Shown: positions 25,517 through 35,208 of the stretch, in pieces
Layout of the letters: each line of letters begins with the position of its first letter
How positions within the stretch are numbered: the first letter of the stretch is position 1
Source: Streptomyces sp. NBC_01439
GTDB lineage: Bacteria; Actinomycetota; Actinomycetes; Streptomycetales; Streptomycetaceae
Direction of reading: 5' to 3'
Length of the DNA: 64,000 bases
NCBI RefSeq assembly: GCF_036227605.1
Contig: NZ_CP109487.1
Span: forward strand, 6,075,501 to 6,139,500
Program-made: the position numbers and the translations under genes
The notes under the pieces: model-generated
Seen by the model: only the letters and a program-made list of their open reading frames with translations
Databases searched by the model: none
Told to the model about the DNA's origin: nothing

Positions 25517-28500
25517 GTGGCGGCGGCAGAGACAGCGACCGGGGAGAAACAGGGCTGGGGCAGGCGGCTGGCGGCCTACACCTGGCGGTACAGGACCAAT
25601 GTGCTGCTCGCGCTCGGCTCCTCGCTGGCCGGCATGGCCGTCATGGCGGTCGTCCCGCTGGTCACCAAGGTGATCATCGATGACGTCATCGGGGACGAGA
25701 CCAAGCCCATGGCGCCCTGGGCCGGCATGCTCATAGCCGCGGCCCTGCTGGTGTACGTACTGACCTACATACGCAGGTACTACGGCGGGCGGCTCGCCCT
25801 CGACGTGCAGCACGACCTGCGCACCGACATGTACAGCACCATCGCCCGCCTCGACGGGCGGCGGCAGGACGAGCTGAACACCGGCCAGGTCGTCGGTCGC
25901 GCCACCAGCGACCTCCAGCTGATCCAGGGCCTGCTCTTCATGCTGCCCATGACGATCGGGAACTTCCTGCTCTTCGGGATGTCCCTCGGGATCATGCTCT
26001 GGCTCTCGCCGCTGCTGACCCTCGTTGCCCTGCTCATGGCCCCCGCCCTGTGGTTCATCGCCAAGCGCAGCCGCAAGAAGCTGTTCCCCGCCACTTGGTG
26101 GGCCCAGGGCCAGGCCGCCGCCGTGGCGACCGTCGTCGACGGGGCCGTGACCGGTGTCCGCGTCGTCAAGGGCTTCGGCCAGGAGGAGCAGGAGACCGGC
26201 AAGCTGCGCGAAGCCGGCCGCCGGCTGTTCGCCGGGCGGATGCGGACCATCCGGCTCAACTCGCGCTACACCCCCGCCCTCCAGGCCGTCCCCGCCCTCG
26301 CCCAGGTCGCCATGCTGGCCCTCGGTGGCTGGATGGCCACCAACGGTCAGGTCACCCTCGGCACCTTCGTCGCCTTCTCCACCTACCTCGCCCAGCTCGT
26401 CGGACCCGTCCGCATGCTGGCCATGGTCCTCACCGTCGGACAGCAGGCCCGGGCCGGCGTGGAGCGCGTGTTCGAGCTCATCGACACCGAGCCCGAGATC
26501 CACGAGGGCACCCACGAGCTGCCCGCCGACGCGCCCGCCACGGTCGAGTTCGACGACGTCCGCTTCGGCTACGACCCCGAGCGGCCCGTCCTCGACGGGT
26601 TCTCGCTCTCCGTGGCGCAGGGCGAGACCGTCGCCGTCGTCGGCTCCTCGGGCAGCGGCAAGTCCACCGTCGCGCTCCTGCTGCCCCGGTTCTACGACGC
26701 CGACGGCGGCGCCGTCCGCGTCGGCGGCCACGACGTGCGCGAGCTGACGTACGACTCCCTGCGCGGCGCGATAGGCCTGGTCCCCGAGGACTCCTTCCTC
26801 TTCTCCGACACCATCCGCGCCAACATCGCCTACGGACACCCCGGCGCCACCGAGGAACAGATCGAGGCCGCCGCCCGCGCAGCCCAGGCCGACGGGTTCG
26901 TCCGGGACCTGCCCGCCGGGTACGACACCAAGGTCGGCGAGCAGGGGCTCACCCTCTCCGGCGGCCAGCGCCAGCGCATCGCCCTCGCCCGCGCCATCCT
27001 CACCGACCCCCGGCTGCTGCTCCTCGACGACGCCACCTCCGCCGTCGACGCCCGCGTCGAGCACGAGATCCACGAGGCCCTGCGCTCCGTCATGGCGGGC
27101 CGGACCACCCTGCTGATCGCCCACCGCCGCTCCACGCTCGCGCTGGCCGACCGGATCGCCGTACTCGACCGCGGGCGGCTCGCCGACATCGGCACGCACG
27201 AGCAGCTCGAGGGCCGGTCCGCGCTCTACCGCAGGCTGCTCACCGACCCGGACGCGCTCGGCGCCGCCTCGCCGCGGACCCCGGACGCCCGGGTGATGAC
27301 CGAGTTCGAGCGCGAGCTCGACCGGGACCTCGAACGCGGCATCGAGCTCGAGGCCGAGATCGACTCGGAGCCCGTCAACGCCAAGCGCCGGGTCGCCGGC
27401 GGGGTCACCCCCGAGCTCTGGCGCCGCCAGGACGAGCCCGACACCGCCCCCGGCGTCCCCGTTCCCGGCGCCGCACCCGCCGCGGGCGGCGCGCCCGGAG
27501 CCGGGCATTCCATGGCCGGGTCCGTCTCCGGCATGCCCGCCACCCCCGAACTGCTCGCGCAGGTCGCCGCGCTGCCGCCCGCCGACGACCTGCCCGAGGT
27601 GGACGAGACCCGCGCCGCGGCCGCCGAGGAGAGCTACGGCCTGCGCCGCCTGCTCCGCGGGTTCTGGGCGCCGCTCGCCATCAGCCTCGGCCTCGTCGCC
27701 GCGGACGCGGGGGCCGGACTGCTGCTGCCGATCCTGATCCGGCACGGCATCGACCAGGGCGTGGAGCAGGCCGTGCTCGGCGCCGTATGGGCGGCCGCCG
27801 GGCTCGCCCTCGCCGTCGTCGTCGCGCAGTGGGCCGCTCAGTTCGCCGAGACCCGCATGACGGGCCGGACCGGCGAGCGCGTGCTGTACGCCCTGCGCGT
27901 CAAGATCTTCGCCCAGCTCCAGCGCCTCGGACTCGACTACTACGAGCGCGAGCTGACCGGCAAGATCATGACCCGGATGACCACCGACGTGGACTCGCTG
28001 AGCTCCTTCCTGCAGACCGGGCTCGTCACCGCCGTGGTCTCCGTCTTCACCTTCTTCGGCATCCTCATCGCGCTGCTGGTCCTGGACGTCGAGCTCGCGC
28101 TGATCGTCTTCGCGACCCTGCCCGTCCTGGTCGTCGGCACGATCGTGTTCCGCCGTAGGTCGGTCGCCGCCTACGAGCTCGCCCGCGACCGGGTCAGCCT
28201 GGTCAACGCCGACCTCCAGGAGTCCGTCTCGGGCCTGCGCATCGTCCAGGCCTTCCGCCGCGAGGGCTCGGGCGCCAAGCGCTTCGCCGAGCGCAGCCAC
28301 TCGTACCGCGAGGCCCGGGTCCGCGGCCAGTGGCTGATATCCGTCTACTTCCCCTTCGTGCAGCTGCTGTCCTCGGGCGCCGCGGCCGCCGTGCTGATCG
28401 TCGGCGCGGGCCGGGTGGAGGCCGGGACGCTCACCACCGGCGCGCTGGTCGCGTACCTGCTCTACATCGACCTGTTCTTCGCGCCCGTCCAGCAGCTCTC

Positions 28501-29380
28501 CCAGGTCTTCGACGGCTACCAGCAGGCCACGGTCGCCCTCGGCCGCATCCAGGGGCTGCTGCGCGAGCCCACCACCACCCCGCTGCCCGAGCGGCCGCGC
28601 GCACTGGAATCCCTGCGCGGGGAGATCACCTTCGAGGACGTCCGCTTCCAGTACGGGACGGCCGAGGAGCGGGGCGAGAAGGGTGAGGCCCTGGCCGGCA
28701 TCAACCTGCGGATACCCGCCGGGCAGACCGTCGCCTTCGTCGGCGAGACCGGAGCCGGGAAGTCCACCCTGGTCAAGATGGTGGCCCGGTTCTACGACCC
28801 GACCGCCGGCCGGGTCACCGCCGACGGCGCGGACATAAGGGAGCTGGACCTGACGGCGTACCGCCACCGGCTGGGTGTCGTCCCCCAGGAGGCCTACCTC
28901 TTCCCGGGGACCGTCCGTGACGCCATCGCCTACGGGAGCCCCGCGGCGAGCGACGCCGAGGTGGAGGCCGCCGCCCGCGCGGTCGGCGCCCACGACATGA
29001 TCGCCACCCTCGACGGCGGCTACCTGCACACCGTCGCCGAGCGCGGCCGCAACCTCTCCGCGGGCCAGCGCCAGCTGATCGCACTGGCCCGGGCCGAGCT
29101 GGTCGACCCGGACGTGCTGCTGCTCGACGAGGCCACCGCCGCCCTTGACCTGGCCACCGAAGCCCAGGTCAACCAGGCCACCGACCGGCTCGCGGGCAAG
29201 CGCACCACCCTGGTGGTCGCGCACCGGCTGACCACCGCGGCGCGCGCCGACCGGGTCGTGGTCATGGACCGCGGCCGGGTGGTGGAGGACGGCACCCACA
29301 CCGAACTCCTCGCGCGCGGTGGCCGCTACGCCGAGCTGTGGCGCACCTTCGTCGGCGAGGACGAGCGCGCCGCGGCCTGA
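25517..29380 (+). CDS. Single-polypeptide heterodimer-type ABC exporter
   Basis: 1,287 residues: membrane domain 1 - ATPase 1 - linker - membrane domain 2 - ATPase 2, i.e. two half-exporters fused. ATPase 1: Walker A GSSGSGKS (about 377), signature LSGGQ (about 480), Walker B LLLLDDATSAVD with Asp505 where the catalytic Glu normally is. ATPase 2: Walker A GETGAGKS (about 1076), signature LSAGQ (about 1179), Walker B with the normal Glu1205. The altered Walker B of half 1 and altered signature of half 2 form one degenerate site, as in TM287/288- or BmrCD-type exporters. Residues about 590-700 are a Pro/Ala/Gly linker. GTG 25517 follows GGGGAGG. Substrate unknown; drugs or lipids are typical. 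Confidence 0.92.
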   Translation: MAAAETATGEKQGWGRRLAAYTWRYRTNVLLALGSSLAGMAVMAVVPLVTKVIIDDVIGDETKPMAPWAGMLIAAALLVYVLTYIRRYYGGRLALDVQHDLRTDMYSTIARLDGRRQDELNTGQVVGRATSDLQLIQGLLFMLPMTIGNFLLFGMSLGIMLWLSPLLTLVALLMAPALWFIAKRSRKKLFPATWWAQGQAAAVATVVDGAVTGVRVVKGFGQEEQETGKLREAGRRLFAGRMRTIRLNSRYTPALQAVPALAQVAMLALGGWMATNGQVTLGTFVAFSTYLAQLVGPVRMLAMVLTVGQQARAGVERVFELIDTEPEIHEGTHELPADAPATVEFDDVRFGYDPERPVLDGFSLSVAQGETVAVVGSSGSGKSTVALLLPRFYDADGGAVRVGGHDVRELTYDSLRGAIGLVPEDSFLFSDTIRANIAYGHPGATEEQIEAAARAAQADGFVRDLPAGYDTKVGEQGLTLSGGQRQRIALARAILTDPRLLLLDDATSAVDARVEHEIHEALRSVMAGRTTLLIAHRRSTLALADRIAVLDRGRLADIGTHEQLEGRSALYRRLLTDPDALGAASPRTPDARVMTEFERELDRDLERGIELEAEIDSEPVNAKRRVAGGVTPELWRRQDEPDTAPGVPVPGAAPAAGGAPGAGHSMAGSVSGMPATPELLAQVAALPPADDLPEVDETRAAAAEESYGLRRLLRGFWAPLAISLGLVAADAGAGLLLPILIRHGIDQGVEQAVLGAVWAAAGLALAVVVAQWAAQFAETRMTGRTGERVLYALRVKIFAQLQRLGLDYYERELTGKIMTRMTTDVDSLSSFLQTGLVTAVVSVFTFFGILIALLVLDVELALIVFATLPVLVVGTIVFRRRSVAAYELARDRVSLVNADLQESVSGLRIVQAFRREGSGAKRFAERSHSYREARVRGQWLISVYFPFVQLLSSGAAAAVLIVGAGRVEAGTLTTGALVAYLLYIDLFFAPVQQLSQVFDGYQQATVALGRIQGLLREPTTTPLPERPRALESLRGEITFEDVRFQYGTAEERGEKGEALAGINLRIPAGQTVAFVGETGAGKSTLVKMVARFYDPTAGRVTADGADIRELDLTAYRHRLGVVPQEAYLFPGTVRDAIAYGSPAASDAEVEAAARAVGAHDMIATLDGGYLHTVAERGRNLSAGQRQLIALARAELVDPDVLLLDEATAALDLATEAQVNQATDRLAGKRTTLVVAHRLTTAARADRVVVMDRGRVVEDGTHTELLARGGRYAELWRTFVGEDERAAA

Positions 29381-29423
29381 GCCGACCGCCCGTCGGAGAC
29401 CGCCTTTCGGGGACGCCCCGGGA

Positions 29424-29978
29424 TCAGAACTCGCCGAAGAGCAAGTTCCCCGGGGCGTCCTCGTCGGTGCCGGTGTAGTACTCGCGTACCGCGGCGAGCA
29501 GTTCGTCGACGGTGAGGCGGCCGTCCCCGTTCGCGTCGATGCGGCGGAAGAGCGCCTCGGTGTCGGCGGGGCTCAGCCGCGTGTCGAACACCTCCTGCGC
29601 CCGGTGGAACTCCTGCGGGCTGATGAGCCCGTCTCCGTCGGTGTCGACGATCGTCAGGATCGCGCTCATCATCGGGCGGAACGAGCGGTCGTAGGCGGGC
29701 CCGCCCTGTGCGTACAGGCGGGTCATGCCCCGCTTGTACTCCTCGGGCGTGACCTTGCCGTCCCGGTCGACGTCCAGCTCGGTGAACAGGTCCTGCCAGA
29801 AGTCGGCGAGGCCGCCCATCACGCGCTCCGCCTTGGGCGAGACGGTCGGCTCCGCGAGGGCCGTCAGCAGCCGGGAGCCGAGCGCGATGATGTCGGCGGC
29901 GTCGATCACGCCGCTCCGGTCGGCGTCCAGGTGCGTGAAGGCGCGCGCCAGCTTGCGGTCGAGCAGGTCGTTCGTCAT
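29424..29978 (-). CDS. EF-hand calcium-binding protein (calerythrin-like)
   Basis: 184 residues with four EF-hand loops: DADRSGVIDAAD, DVDRDGKVTPEE, DTDGDGLISPQE and DANGDGRLTVDE. All have Asp at position 1 and Glu or Asp at position 12. No signal peptide, so a cytoplasmic calcium sensor or buffer like other Streptomyces Cab proteins. ATG 29978 (MTNDLLDRKLARAF) is preferred to an upstream in-frame ATG because GAAAGG precedes it and the upstream extension is not EF-hand-like. It converges on the ABC exporter gene. Confidence 0.9.
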   Translation of the reverse strand: MTNDLLDRKLARAFTHLDADRSGVIDAADIIALGSRLLTALAEPTVSPKAERVMGGLADFWQDLFTELDVDRDGKVTPEEYKRGMTRLYAQGGPAYDRSFRPMMSAILTIVDTDGDGLISPQEFHRAQEVFDTRLSPADTEALFRRIDANGDGRLTVDELLAAVREYYTGTDEDAPGNLLFGEF

Positions 29979-30222
29979 CTCAGGGCCTTTCACGGCTGCC
30001 GCCACCACCGGTGCGGTCACGGCGAGCGGGATATGGATCACCTAGCGTAATCGCCCGCTCGGGTGCGAACTCCCGCTGCCTTCCCGGGGGATGGCGGATG
30101 CACCCGTACGAGGGAGGTGGCCGGTGTCGGCGGGTAGGGCCCTTGCGCGCGGCAACCATCCGGAGGGTTCAGACGTCGTACGTGCGTGCGTGCATCGTGC
30201 GTACGACCGATCGGGGGACAGG

Positions 30223-30624
30223 GTGTTGCAGGGGTGGAGGAGGCGCGGCCGCCGGGTCGCGTCCCTGGGGGTGTTCGCAGTGGCGCTGTGGCTCTGCGCG
30301 GGCGGACTGTGCACGTCATCGGCGGCGCAGGCCGCGACGGAGGGCTGTGGGGGTCGGTTGGCCCGGACGGTGGCGTTCGAGACGGGTGAGGTGCGGGTCT
30401 ACAAGAGCCGCAACCAGGCCTGCGCGATGACCGTGGCGCGGATCTCCGGCGAGCGGCGCCGGATGGCGGTGAGCATTCAGCCGCGCGGCGGCGCCCCGGT
30501 GCGCGAGGCCGGGCGGTTCGCCCGATATGCCGGGCCCGTCACCGTGGGCGCGATCAACCGCTGCGTGTATGTAAAGGGGAGCGTCGGGGCCGGATCTGCG
30601 GATTCCGGCTGGATCCTGTGCTGA
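30223..30624 (+). CDS. Small secreted protein, SapA (spore-associated protein)-like
   Basis: 133 residues: basic RRRGRR start, hydrophobic core VASLGVFAVALWLCAGGLC, cleavage after AAQA, and a mature domain of about 95 residues with four cysteines and the ending AGPVTVGAINRCVYVKGSVG, which resembles the spore-associated protein A family. GTG 30223 has TCGGGGGACAGG before it. Secreted; role unknown. Confidence 0.7.
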   Translation: MLQGWRRRGRRVASLGVFAVALWLCAGGLCTSSAAQAATEGCGGRLARTVAFETGEVRVYKSRNQACAMTVARISGERRRMAVSIQPRGGAPVREAGRFARYAGPVTVGAINRCVYVKGSVGAGSADSGWILC

Positions 30625-30708
30625 CGGACAGGCCCAACTGGGTCTGGTCAGTGAAGCGTTGACCCGACTAGGTTCACGGCGACCGAAGTGAACTCAAGGG
30701 GAGGGTGA

Positions 30709-32142
30709 ATGCGCAAGACGCTCGGATGGCTGCTGTCGCTCGTGGTGCTCATCGGCACCATGGGTGCGGCCGGCTCCACGGCGCAAGCGGCCACCGCCGC
30801 ACAGCCGGCGGCCGCCACGGACATCAAGGACCAGATCCTCGGCATTCCCGGGATGAGCCTGATCGAGGAGAAGCCGTACCCCGGCTACCGCTTCTTCGTA
30901 CTGAACTACGAGCAGCCGGTGGATCACCGGCAGCCGTGGAAGGGCACCTTCAAACAGCGCCTGACCCTGTTGCACAAGGACGTCTCGCGGCCGTCGGTGT
31001 TCTACACCTCCGGCTACAACGTCAGCACCAATCCGCGCCGCAGCGAGCCGACGACCATCATCGACGGCAACCAGGTGTCCATGGAGTATCGATTCTTCAC
31101 TCCCTCCCGGCCCGACCCGGCCAACTGGTCGAACCTGGACATCTGGCAGGCCGCCAGTGACCAGCACCGCATCTTCACCGCCCTGAAGAAGATCTACAAG
31201 AAGAACTGGCTGGCCACGGGCGCCAGCAAGGGCGGCATGACGGCGACGTACTACGAGCGCTTCTACCCGCGCGACATGGACGGTGTCGTCGCGTACGTCG
31301 CGCCCAACGACGTCGTCAACCACGAGGACTCCGCCTACGACCGGTTCTTCGCCAAGGTCGGCACCAAGGAGTGCCGCGACAAGCTGAACGCCGTCCAGCG
31401 CGAGGCACTGGTGCGCCGCGAGCCGCTGGAGGCCAAGTACGCGGTCGCCGCCGCCGAGAACGGCTGGACCTTCACCACCATCGGCGACCTCGACAAGGCC
31501 TACGAGGCCGTCGTGCTCGACTACGTGTGGGCCTTCTGGCAGTACAGCCTGCTCGCCGACTGCGCCTCGATCCCGGCCGCCGCCACCGCGAGCGACCAGC
31601 AGATCTGGGACACGATCGACGCGATCTCCGGCTTCTCGGCCTACACCGACCAGGGCCTGGAGACGTACACGCCGTACTACTACCAGGCTGGTACCCAGCT
31701 CGGCTCCCCGGACATCAAGCAGCCGCACCTGAAGGGCCTGAGCCGCTACGGCTACCAGCCGCCGCGCAACTTCGTGCCCCGAGACATCCCCATGACCTTC
31801 CAGCCGGGGGCGATGGCGGACGTGGACAAGTGGGTGCGCGACAACGCCCACCAGATGCTCTTCGTGTACGGGCAGAACGACCCGTGGGGCGCCGAGCAGT
31901 TCCGCCTCGGCTACGGGGTGCGCGACAGCTACGTGATGATCGCGCCGGGCGCCAACCACGGGGCGAACGTCGCCAAGCTGATGGACGGCGAGAAGGCCCT
32001 CGCCACCTCGAAGATCCTGCAGTGGGCCGGGGTGGCCCCGGCCGCCGCGCTCGCTGACGCGGGGAAGGCCGCGCCGCTGGCGGCGCCGGACGCGCAGCTC
32101 GACCAGCGCGACCTGGAGCGCGAGCCGCAGCTGCGGCCGTAA
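30709..32142 (+). CDS. Secreted prolyl tri/tetrapeptidyl aminopeptidase (peptidase S37)
   Basis: 477 residues with a Sec signal peptide (cut near 28, STAQA) and the S37 family fold of Streptomyces tripeptidyl aminopeptidases. Catalytic serine in GASKGG (Ser173), Asp391 in NDPWG and His417 in GANHGAN. It trims short N-terminal peptides outside the cell, for example from transglutaminase proforms in S. mobaraensis. ATG 30709 follows AAGGGGAGGG. The C-terminal 40 residues are an Ala/Pro/Asp-rich tail. Confidence 0.92.
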   Translation: MRKTLGWLLSLVVLIGTMGAAGSTAQAATAAQPAAATDIKDQILGIPGMSLIEEKPYPGYRFFVLNYEQPVDHRQPWKGTFKQRLTLLHKDVSRPSVFYTSGYNVSTNPRRSEPTTIIDGNQVSMEYRFFTPSRPDPANWSNLDIWQAASDQHRIFTALKKIYKKNWLATGASKGGMTATYYERFYPRDMDGVVAYVAPNDVVNHEDSAYDRFFAKVGTKECRDKLNAVQREALVRREPLEAKYAVAAAENGWTFTTIGDLDKAYEAVVLDYVWAFWQYSLLADCASIPAAATASDQQIWDTIDAISGFSAYTDQGLETYTPYYYQAGTQLGSPDIKQPHLKGLSRYGYQPPRNFVPRDIPMTFQPGAMADVDKWVRDNAHQMLFVYGQNDPWGAEQFRLGYGVRDSYVMIAPGANHGANVAKLMDGEKALATSKILQWAGVAPAAALADAGKAAPLAAPDAQLDQRDLEREPQLRP

Positions 32143-32186
32143 CCGGGGATCCGGGACCCGCGGTCCGCGGGCCGGCGCCTGAGGGA

Positions 32187-33983
32187 TCAGCGCGTCAGCC
32201 CGTGGCCCAGCGGGTAGCGGCCCGGGACCGGGACGGGGAGGCGGCCGGCCGGCCGCAGCGCCCCCGTGAGCACCCGGGCCGCCGCCCGCATCTCCACGTC
32301 CGTCCAGGAGTACGTCGCCAGCTCCGCCGCGCACTGCGGCAGCCGGGCCGGGTCGTACGGGTTGCGGACCGCCAGCGAGACGACCGGCACGCCGGAGGCG
32401 ACGAGGTCCGCGACCAGCGTGCGCTGCGCACTCTCGCCCTCCGGGACGTTGTACGTGCACACCAACACCGCCGCGTGACCGGCCGCAGCGGCCACGGCGC
32501 GGGCCGGCGGCACCGCCGTGGCCCGGCAGCCCAATGCGGTCAGCTCCCGGGCCAGTACGACCGTAGGGGGTCCGGTCGTACCCGTGGGGGAGACCGGGTC
32601 GGCCCCGGTGACCAGCAGGCGTGGTCCGGCCGTCGCATCGAAGGGCACCAGCCCTCGGGGATTGGCCAGCAGGGTCGTCGTGGCGGCCGCGATCGCGTCG
32701 GCGGCGTCGAGGTGCTCCTGGACGCCCACCACGGCCGCCACCTCCCGGCCCGTGGGGTACGCCTCGTCCAACAGTCCCCGCCGGGACTTCAGTTCCAGGA
32801 TCCGCAGCACCGACTCCTCGAGGCGCGCCTGCGTCAGCTCGCCCGACTCGACGGCCGCCCGCACGCCGCGCTGCGCGAGGCCCAGGTCCGGCGGGTTCAA
32901 CAGCTGGTCGCAGCCCGCCAGCAGGGCCAGTACCGGGACGCGGTCGTCCCCGTACTTCTGGCGGACCCCGGCCATGTCCAGGGCGTCGGTGACCACCACC
33001 CCCTCGAAGCCGAGGCGTTCGCGCAGCAGACCGGTGACGATCGGCCGGGAGAGGGTCGCCGGGTCCCTCGAGGGATCGAGCGCGGGGAAGACGATGTGCG
33101 CCGTCATGATGGCGTCCACGCCCGCCTCCACCGCCGCCCGGAAGGGCGGCTCGTCCAACTCCTCCCAGGCGGCCCGGGTGTGCCGCATCACCGGCAGCCC
33201 GACGTGGCTGTCGGTCTCGGTGTCCCCGTGGCCCGGGAAGTGCTTGGCGGTCGCGGCCACCCCGGCCCCCTGGTAGCCGCGGACCTGGGCGGCCACCAGC
33301 TCCGCCACGGCGTGCGGGTCGGAGCCGAAGGACCGGACGCCGATCACCGGATTGGCCGGGTTGACGTTGACGTCGGCCACTGGTGCGTAGTCCTGCCGGA
33401 TGCCCATGGCGGCCAGCTCGGAGCCCGCGATGCGCGCGGCCCGCAGGGCGTGGGCGGTGGAGCCGGCCGCACCGAGCGCCATCGCCCCCGGGAGCAGGGT
33501 CGCGGGCTTGCCGATCCGGGCGACGGCGCCGTGCTCCTGGTCGGTGGAGAGCAGCAGGGGGATCCGGGGACCGGTGGTGAGGGCGGCCTGCTGGAGGCCG
33601 ACCGAGAGCGCGGCGATCTGCTGCGGGCCGCGGGTGTTGTGGGCCCAGGCGAAGTAGATGATCCCGCCGAGGTGGTAGCGGGAGACCAGTTCGGCGGCGG
33701 TGCGCACCCCGAACGCCGCCAGGTTCTGCTCGGCGTCCGCCGGATCGGGGTCGGTCGCCGAATGCCCGTAGGCCCGTGAGACGAAGAGCTGCCCGACCTT
33801 CTCGTCGAGGCTCATCCGGTCCACGAGGGCGCGCAGCCGCGCCCGGCCGGGGCGGCGGCCCGGGGGCCGCGCGTCGTCGGGGGCGTGAGGGGGGCGCACC
33901 GCGGCGGAAGCCGCCCCGGCGGCCGTGACGGCGACCATGGCGGCTGCGGCGAGCAGGTTCCGGCGGGAGGCGTGGTACGGCAC
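32187..33983 (-). CDS. Tat-exported glycoside hydrolase family 3, beta-N-acetylhexosaminidase type
   Basis: 598 residues. N-terminal twin-arginine signal (SRRNLLAAAAM). The catalytic barrel has KHFPGHGDTETDSH (about 247, His-Asp acid/base loop of the NagZ subgroup) and the nucleophile Asp in VVTDALDMAG (about 333). A second Rossmann-like domain fills the C-terminus. Acts outside the membrane on N-acetylglucosaminides from chitin or cell wall. The GTG at 33983 has no ribosome binding site; TAGGGT (33996-33991) ends seven bases upstream, so it is probably leaderless. The 225 bases up to the LysR gene hold nothing else I can support. Confidence 0.9.
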   Translation of the reverse strand: MPYHASRRNLLAAAAMVAVTAAGAASAAVRPPHAPDDARPPGRRPGRARLRALVDRMSLDEKVGQLFVSRAYGHSATDPDPADAEQNLAAFGVRTAAELVSRYHLGGIIYFAWAHNTRGPQQIAALSVGLQQAALTTGPRIPLLLSTDQEHGAVARIGKPATLLPGAMALGAAGSTAHALRAARIAGSELAAMGIRQDYAPVADVNVNPANPVIGVRSFGSDPHAVAELVAAQVRGYQGAGVAATAKHFPGHGDTETDSHVGLPVMRHTRAAWEELDEPPFRAAVEAGVDAIMTAHIVFPALDPSRDPATLSRPIVTGLLRERLGFEGVVVTDALDMAGVRQKYGDDRVPVLALLAGCDQLLNPPDLGLAQRGVRAAVESGELTQARLEESVLRILELKSRRGLLDEAYPTGREVAAVVGVQEHLDAADAIAAATTTLLANPRGLVPFDATAGPRLLVTGADPVSPTGTTGPPTVVLARELTALGCRATAVPPARAVAAAAGHAAVLVCTYNVPEGESAQRTLVADLVASGVPVVSLAVRNPYDPARLPQCAAELATYSWTDVEMRAAARVLTGALRPAGRLPVPVPGRYPLGHGLTR

Positions 33984-34208
33984 GCGCCGGACCCTACCGC
34001 TGCCGCTCGGACGGGGCCGGGCGTGTCGGCTGCGTGTCGCTCCTCCGGGGCGGGGGCCTACCGGCCGGGGTCTGCGACCGGGGCCCGGCGGCGCGGGCCG
34101 ACGGGGCCGGCCGCGCGCCGGGGTGTCGCCTCGGGTGCCGAACGCGGCGGGGCGGCGTGCCGCGCGGGGCGGTTGCGTTCGGCGCCCTGCGGGGACACCC
34201 CGTCGGGG

Positions 34209-35108
34209 CTAGGCAGTCGCCCAGTGCTCCTGAAGGCTCCGTACGGCCTCGGTGATCGCGGGGCGCCGGGCGGCCCCGGTCCGCCACAGGGCGTACAACC
34301 GGCGTACGGGGCCCGGCTCCAGCGGTACGGCCACGGCCCCCGACGGCAGCGCGCCGGTGCCCAGCCGGGGTACGACGGCCACCCCGAGCCCGGCCGCGAC
34401 CAGGGCGACGATGGTGTGGTTCTCCTCCGCGACGTGCGCGATGTCAGGTTCGAACCCGGCGGTGCGCAGGGTCCGCACCAGCCAGTCGTGGCAGACCCGG
34501 CCGGGCGGCTGGCAGACCCAGCGTTCGCCGCCGAGGTCGGAGCGCCGGATGACCCGGCGCGTGGTGAAGGGATGCCCGGCCGGTACGACCAGGTCGCAGA
34601 GGTCGTCCCCGATCACCGCCTGCTCGATGCCCTCCGGCGCGGGCAGCGGGGCGATGTCCCAGTCGTGGGCCACCGCCAGATCGGTGACCCCCCGGGCCAC
34701 CAGTTCCACGGACAGGTGCGGGTCCACTTCGGTGAGCCGGACGTCCAGCGCCGGATGCCGGCGGGCCAGGTCGGCCAGCACCTGCGGCAGCAGCCCGCGC
34801 GCCGCCGAGGCGAACGCGGCCACCGTCAGCAGCCCGCCGGGCTGCCCCCGCCGCTCTTCCAGGGTGGTCTCGGTGCGCTCCACGATCGCCAGCAACTCCT
34901 GCGCGGCGTCGGCCAGATGGCGGGCCTCCTCGGTGAGCGCGACCCCGCGCCCGCGCCGCTCCAGCAGGGTGGTGCGGGTCTCGCGTTCCAGCTTGGAGAT
35001 CTGCTGGGAGACCGCCGATGGGGTGTAGCCGAGGGCGGCCGCCGCGCCGGCGACCGAGCCGTGGACGGAGACGGCGTGCAGGGCGCGCAGCCGGGCGAGA
35101 TCGAGCAT
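34209..35108 (-). CDS. LysR-family transcriptional regulator
   Basis: 299 residues: N-terminal winged helix-turn-helix (RLRALHAVSVHGSVAGAAAALGYTPSAVSQQISKLE in outline, 5-40) and a periplasmic-binding-like effector domain. Divergent from the EamA transporter gene with 100 bp between, the classical arrangement for a LysR regulator and its target. Confidence 0.92.
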   Translation of the reverse strand: MLDLARLRALHAVSVHGSVAGAAAALGYTPSAVSQQISKLERETRTTLLERRGRGVALTEEARHLADAAQELLAIVERTETTLEERRGQPGGLLTVAAFASAARGLLPQVLADLARRHPALDVRLTEVDPHLSVELVARGVTDLAVAHDWDIAPLPAPEGIEQAVIGDDLCDLVVPAGHPFTTRRVIRRSDLGGERWVCQPPGRVCHDWLVRTLRTAGFEPDIAHVAEENHTIVALVAAGLGVAVVPRLGTGALPSGAVAVPLEPGPVRRLYALWRTGAARRPAITEAVRSLQEHWATA

Positions 35109-35137
35109 GCCCCCATCGTGGCACCACCCGTATTCGT

Positions 35138-35148
35138 AAGCAATGCTT
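35138..35148. promoter_or_regulatory. Candidate LysR binding site
   Basis: AAGCAATGCTT, an 11-bp palindrome around one base, within an A/T-richer patch between the divergent LysR and EamA genes. Confidence 0.45.
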
Positions 35149-35208
35149 CATCCATCCCGGAAGGAATCCGCGCTGGTGCTACATGGTCGGGCGGTCGATG
35201 CTCGAAGC

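Noticed and set aside
24899..29299. Very long open frame (over 1,400 codons) antisense to the ABC exporter
   Set aside because: It mirrors the third-position G/C bias of the exporter gene, has low-complexity Gly/Asp/Val/Leu composition and no domain; a normal artefact of GC-rich coding DNA. The same applies to other long antisense frames, for example opposite the helicase, the WXG-like gene and the carboxylase genes.
30178..30204. CGTACG...CGTACG inverted repeat upstream of the SapA-like gene as an operator
   Set aside because: The intervening sequence is a simple GTGC repeat, so the symmetry may follow from low complexity.
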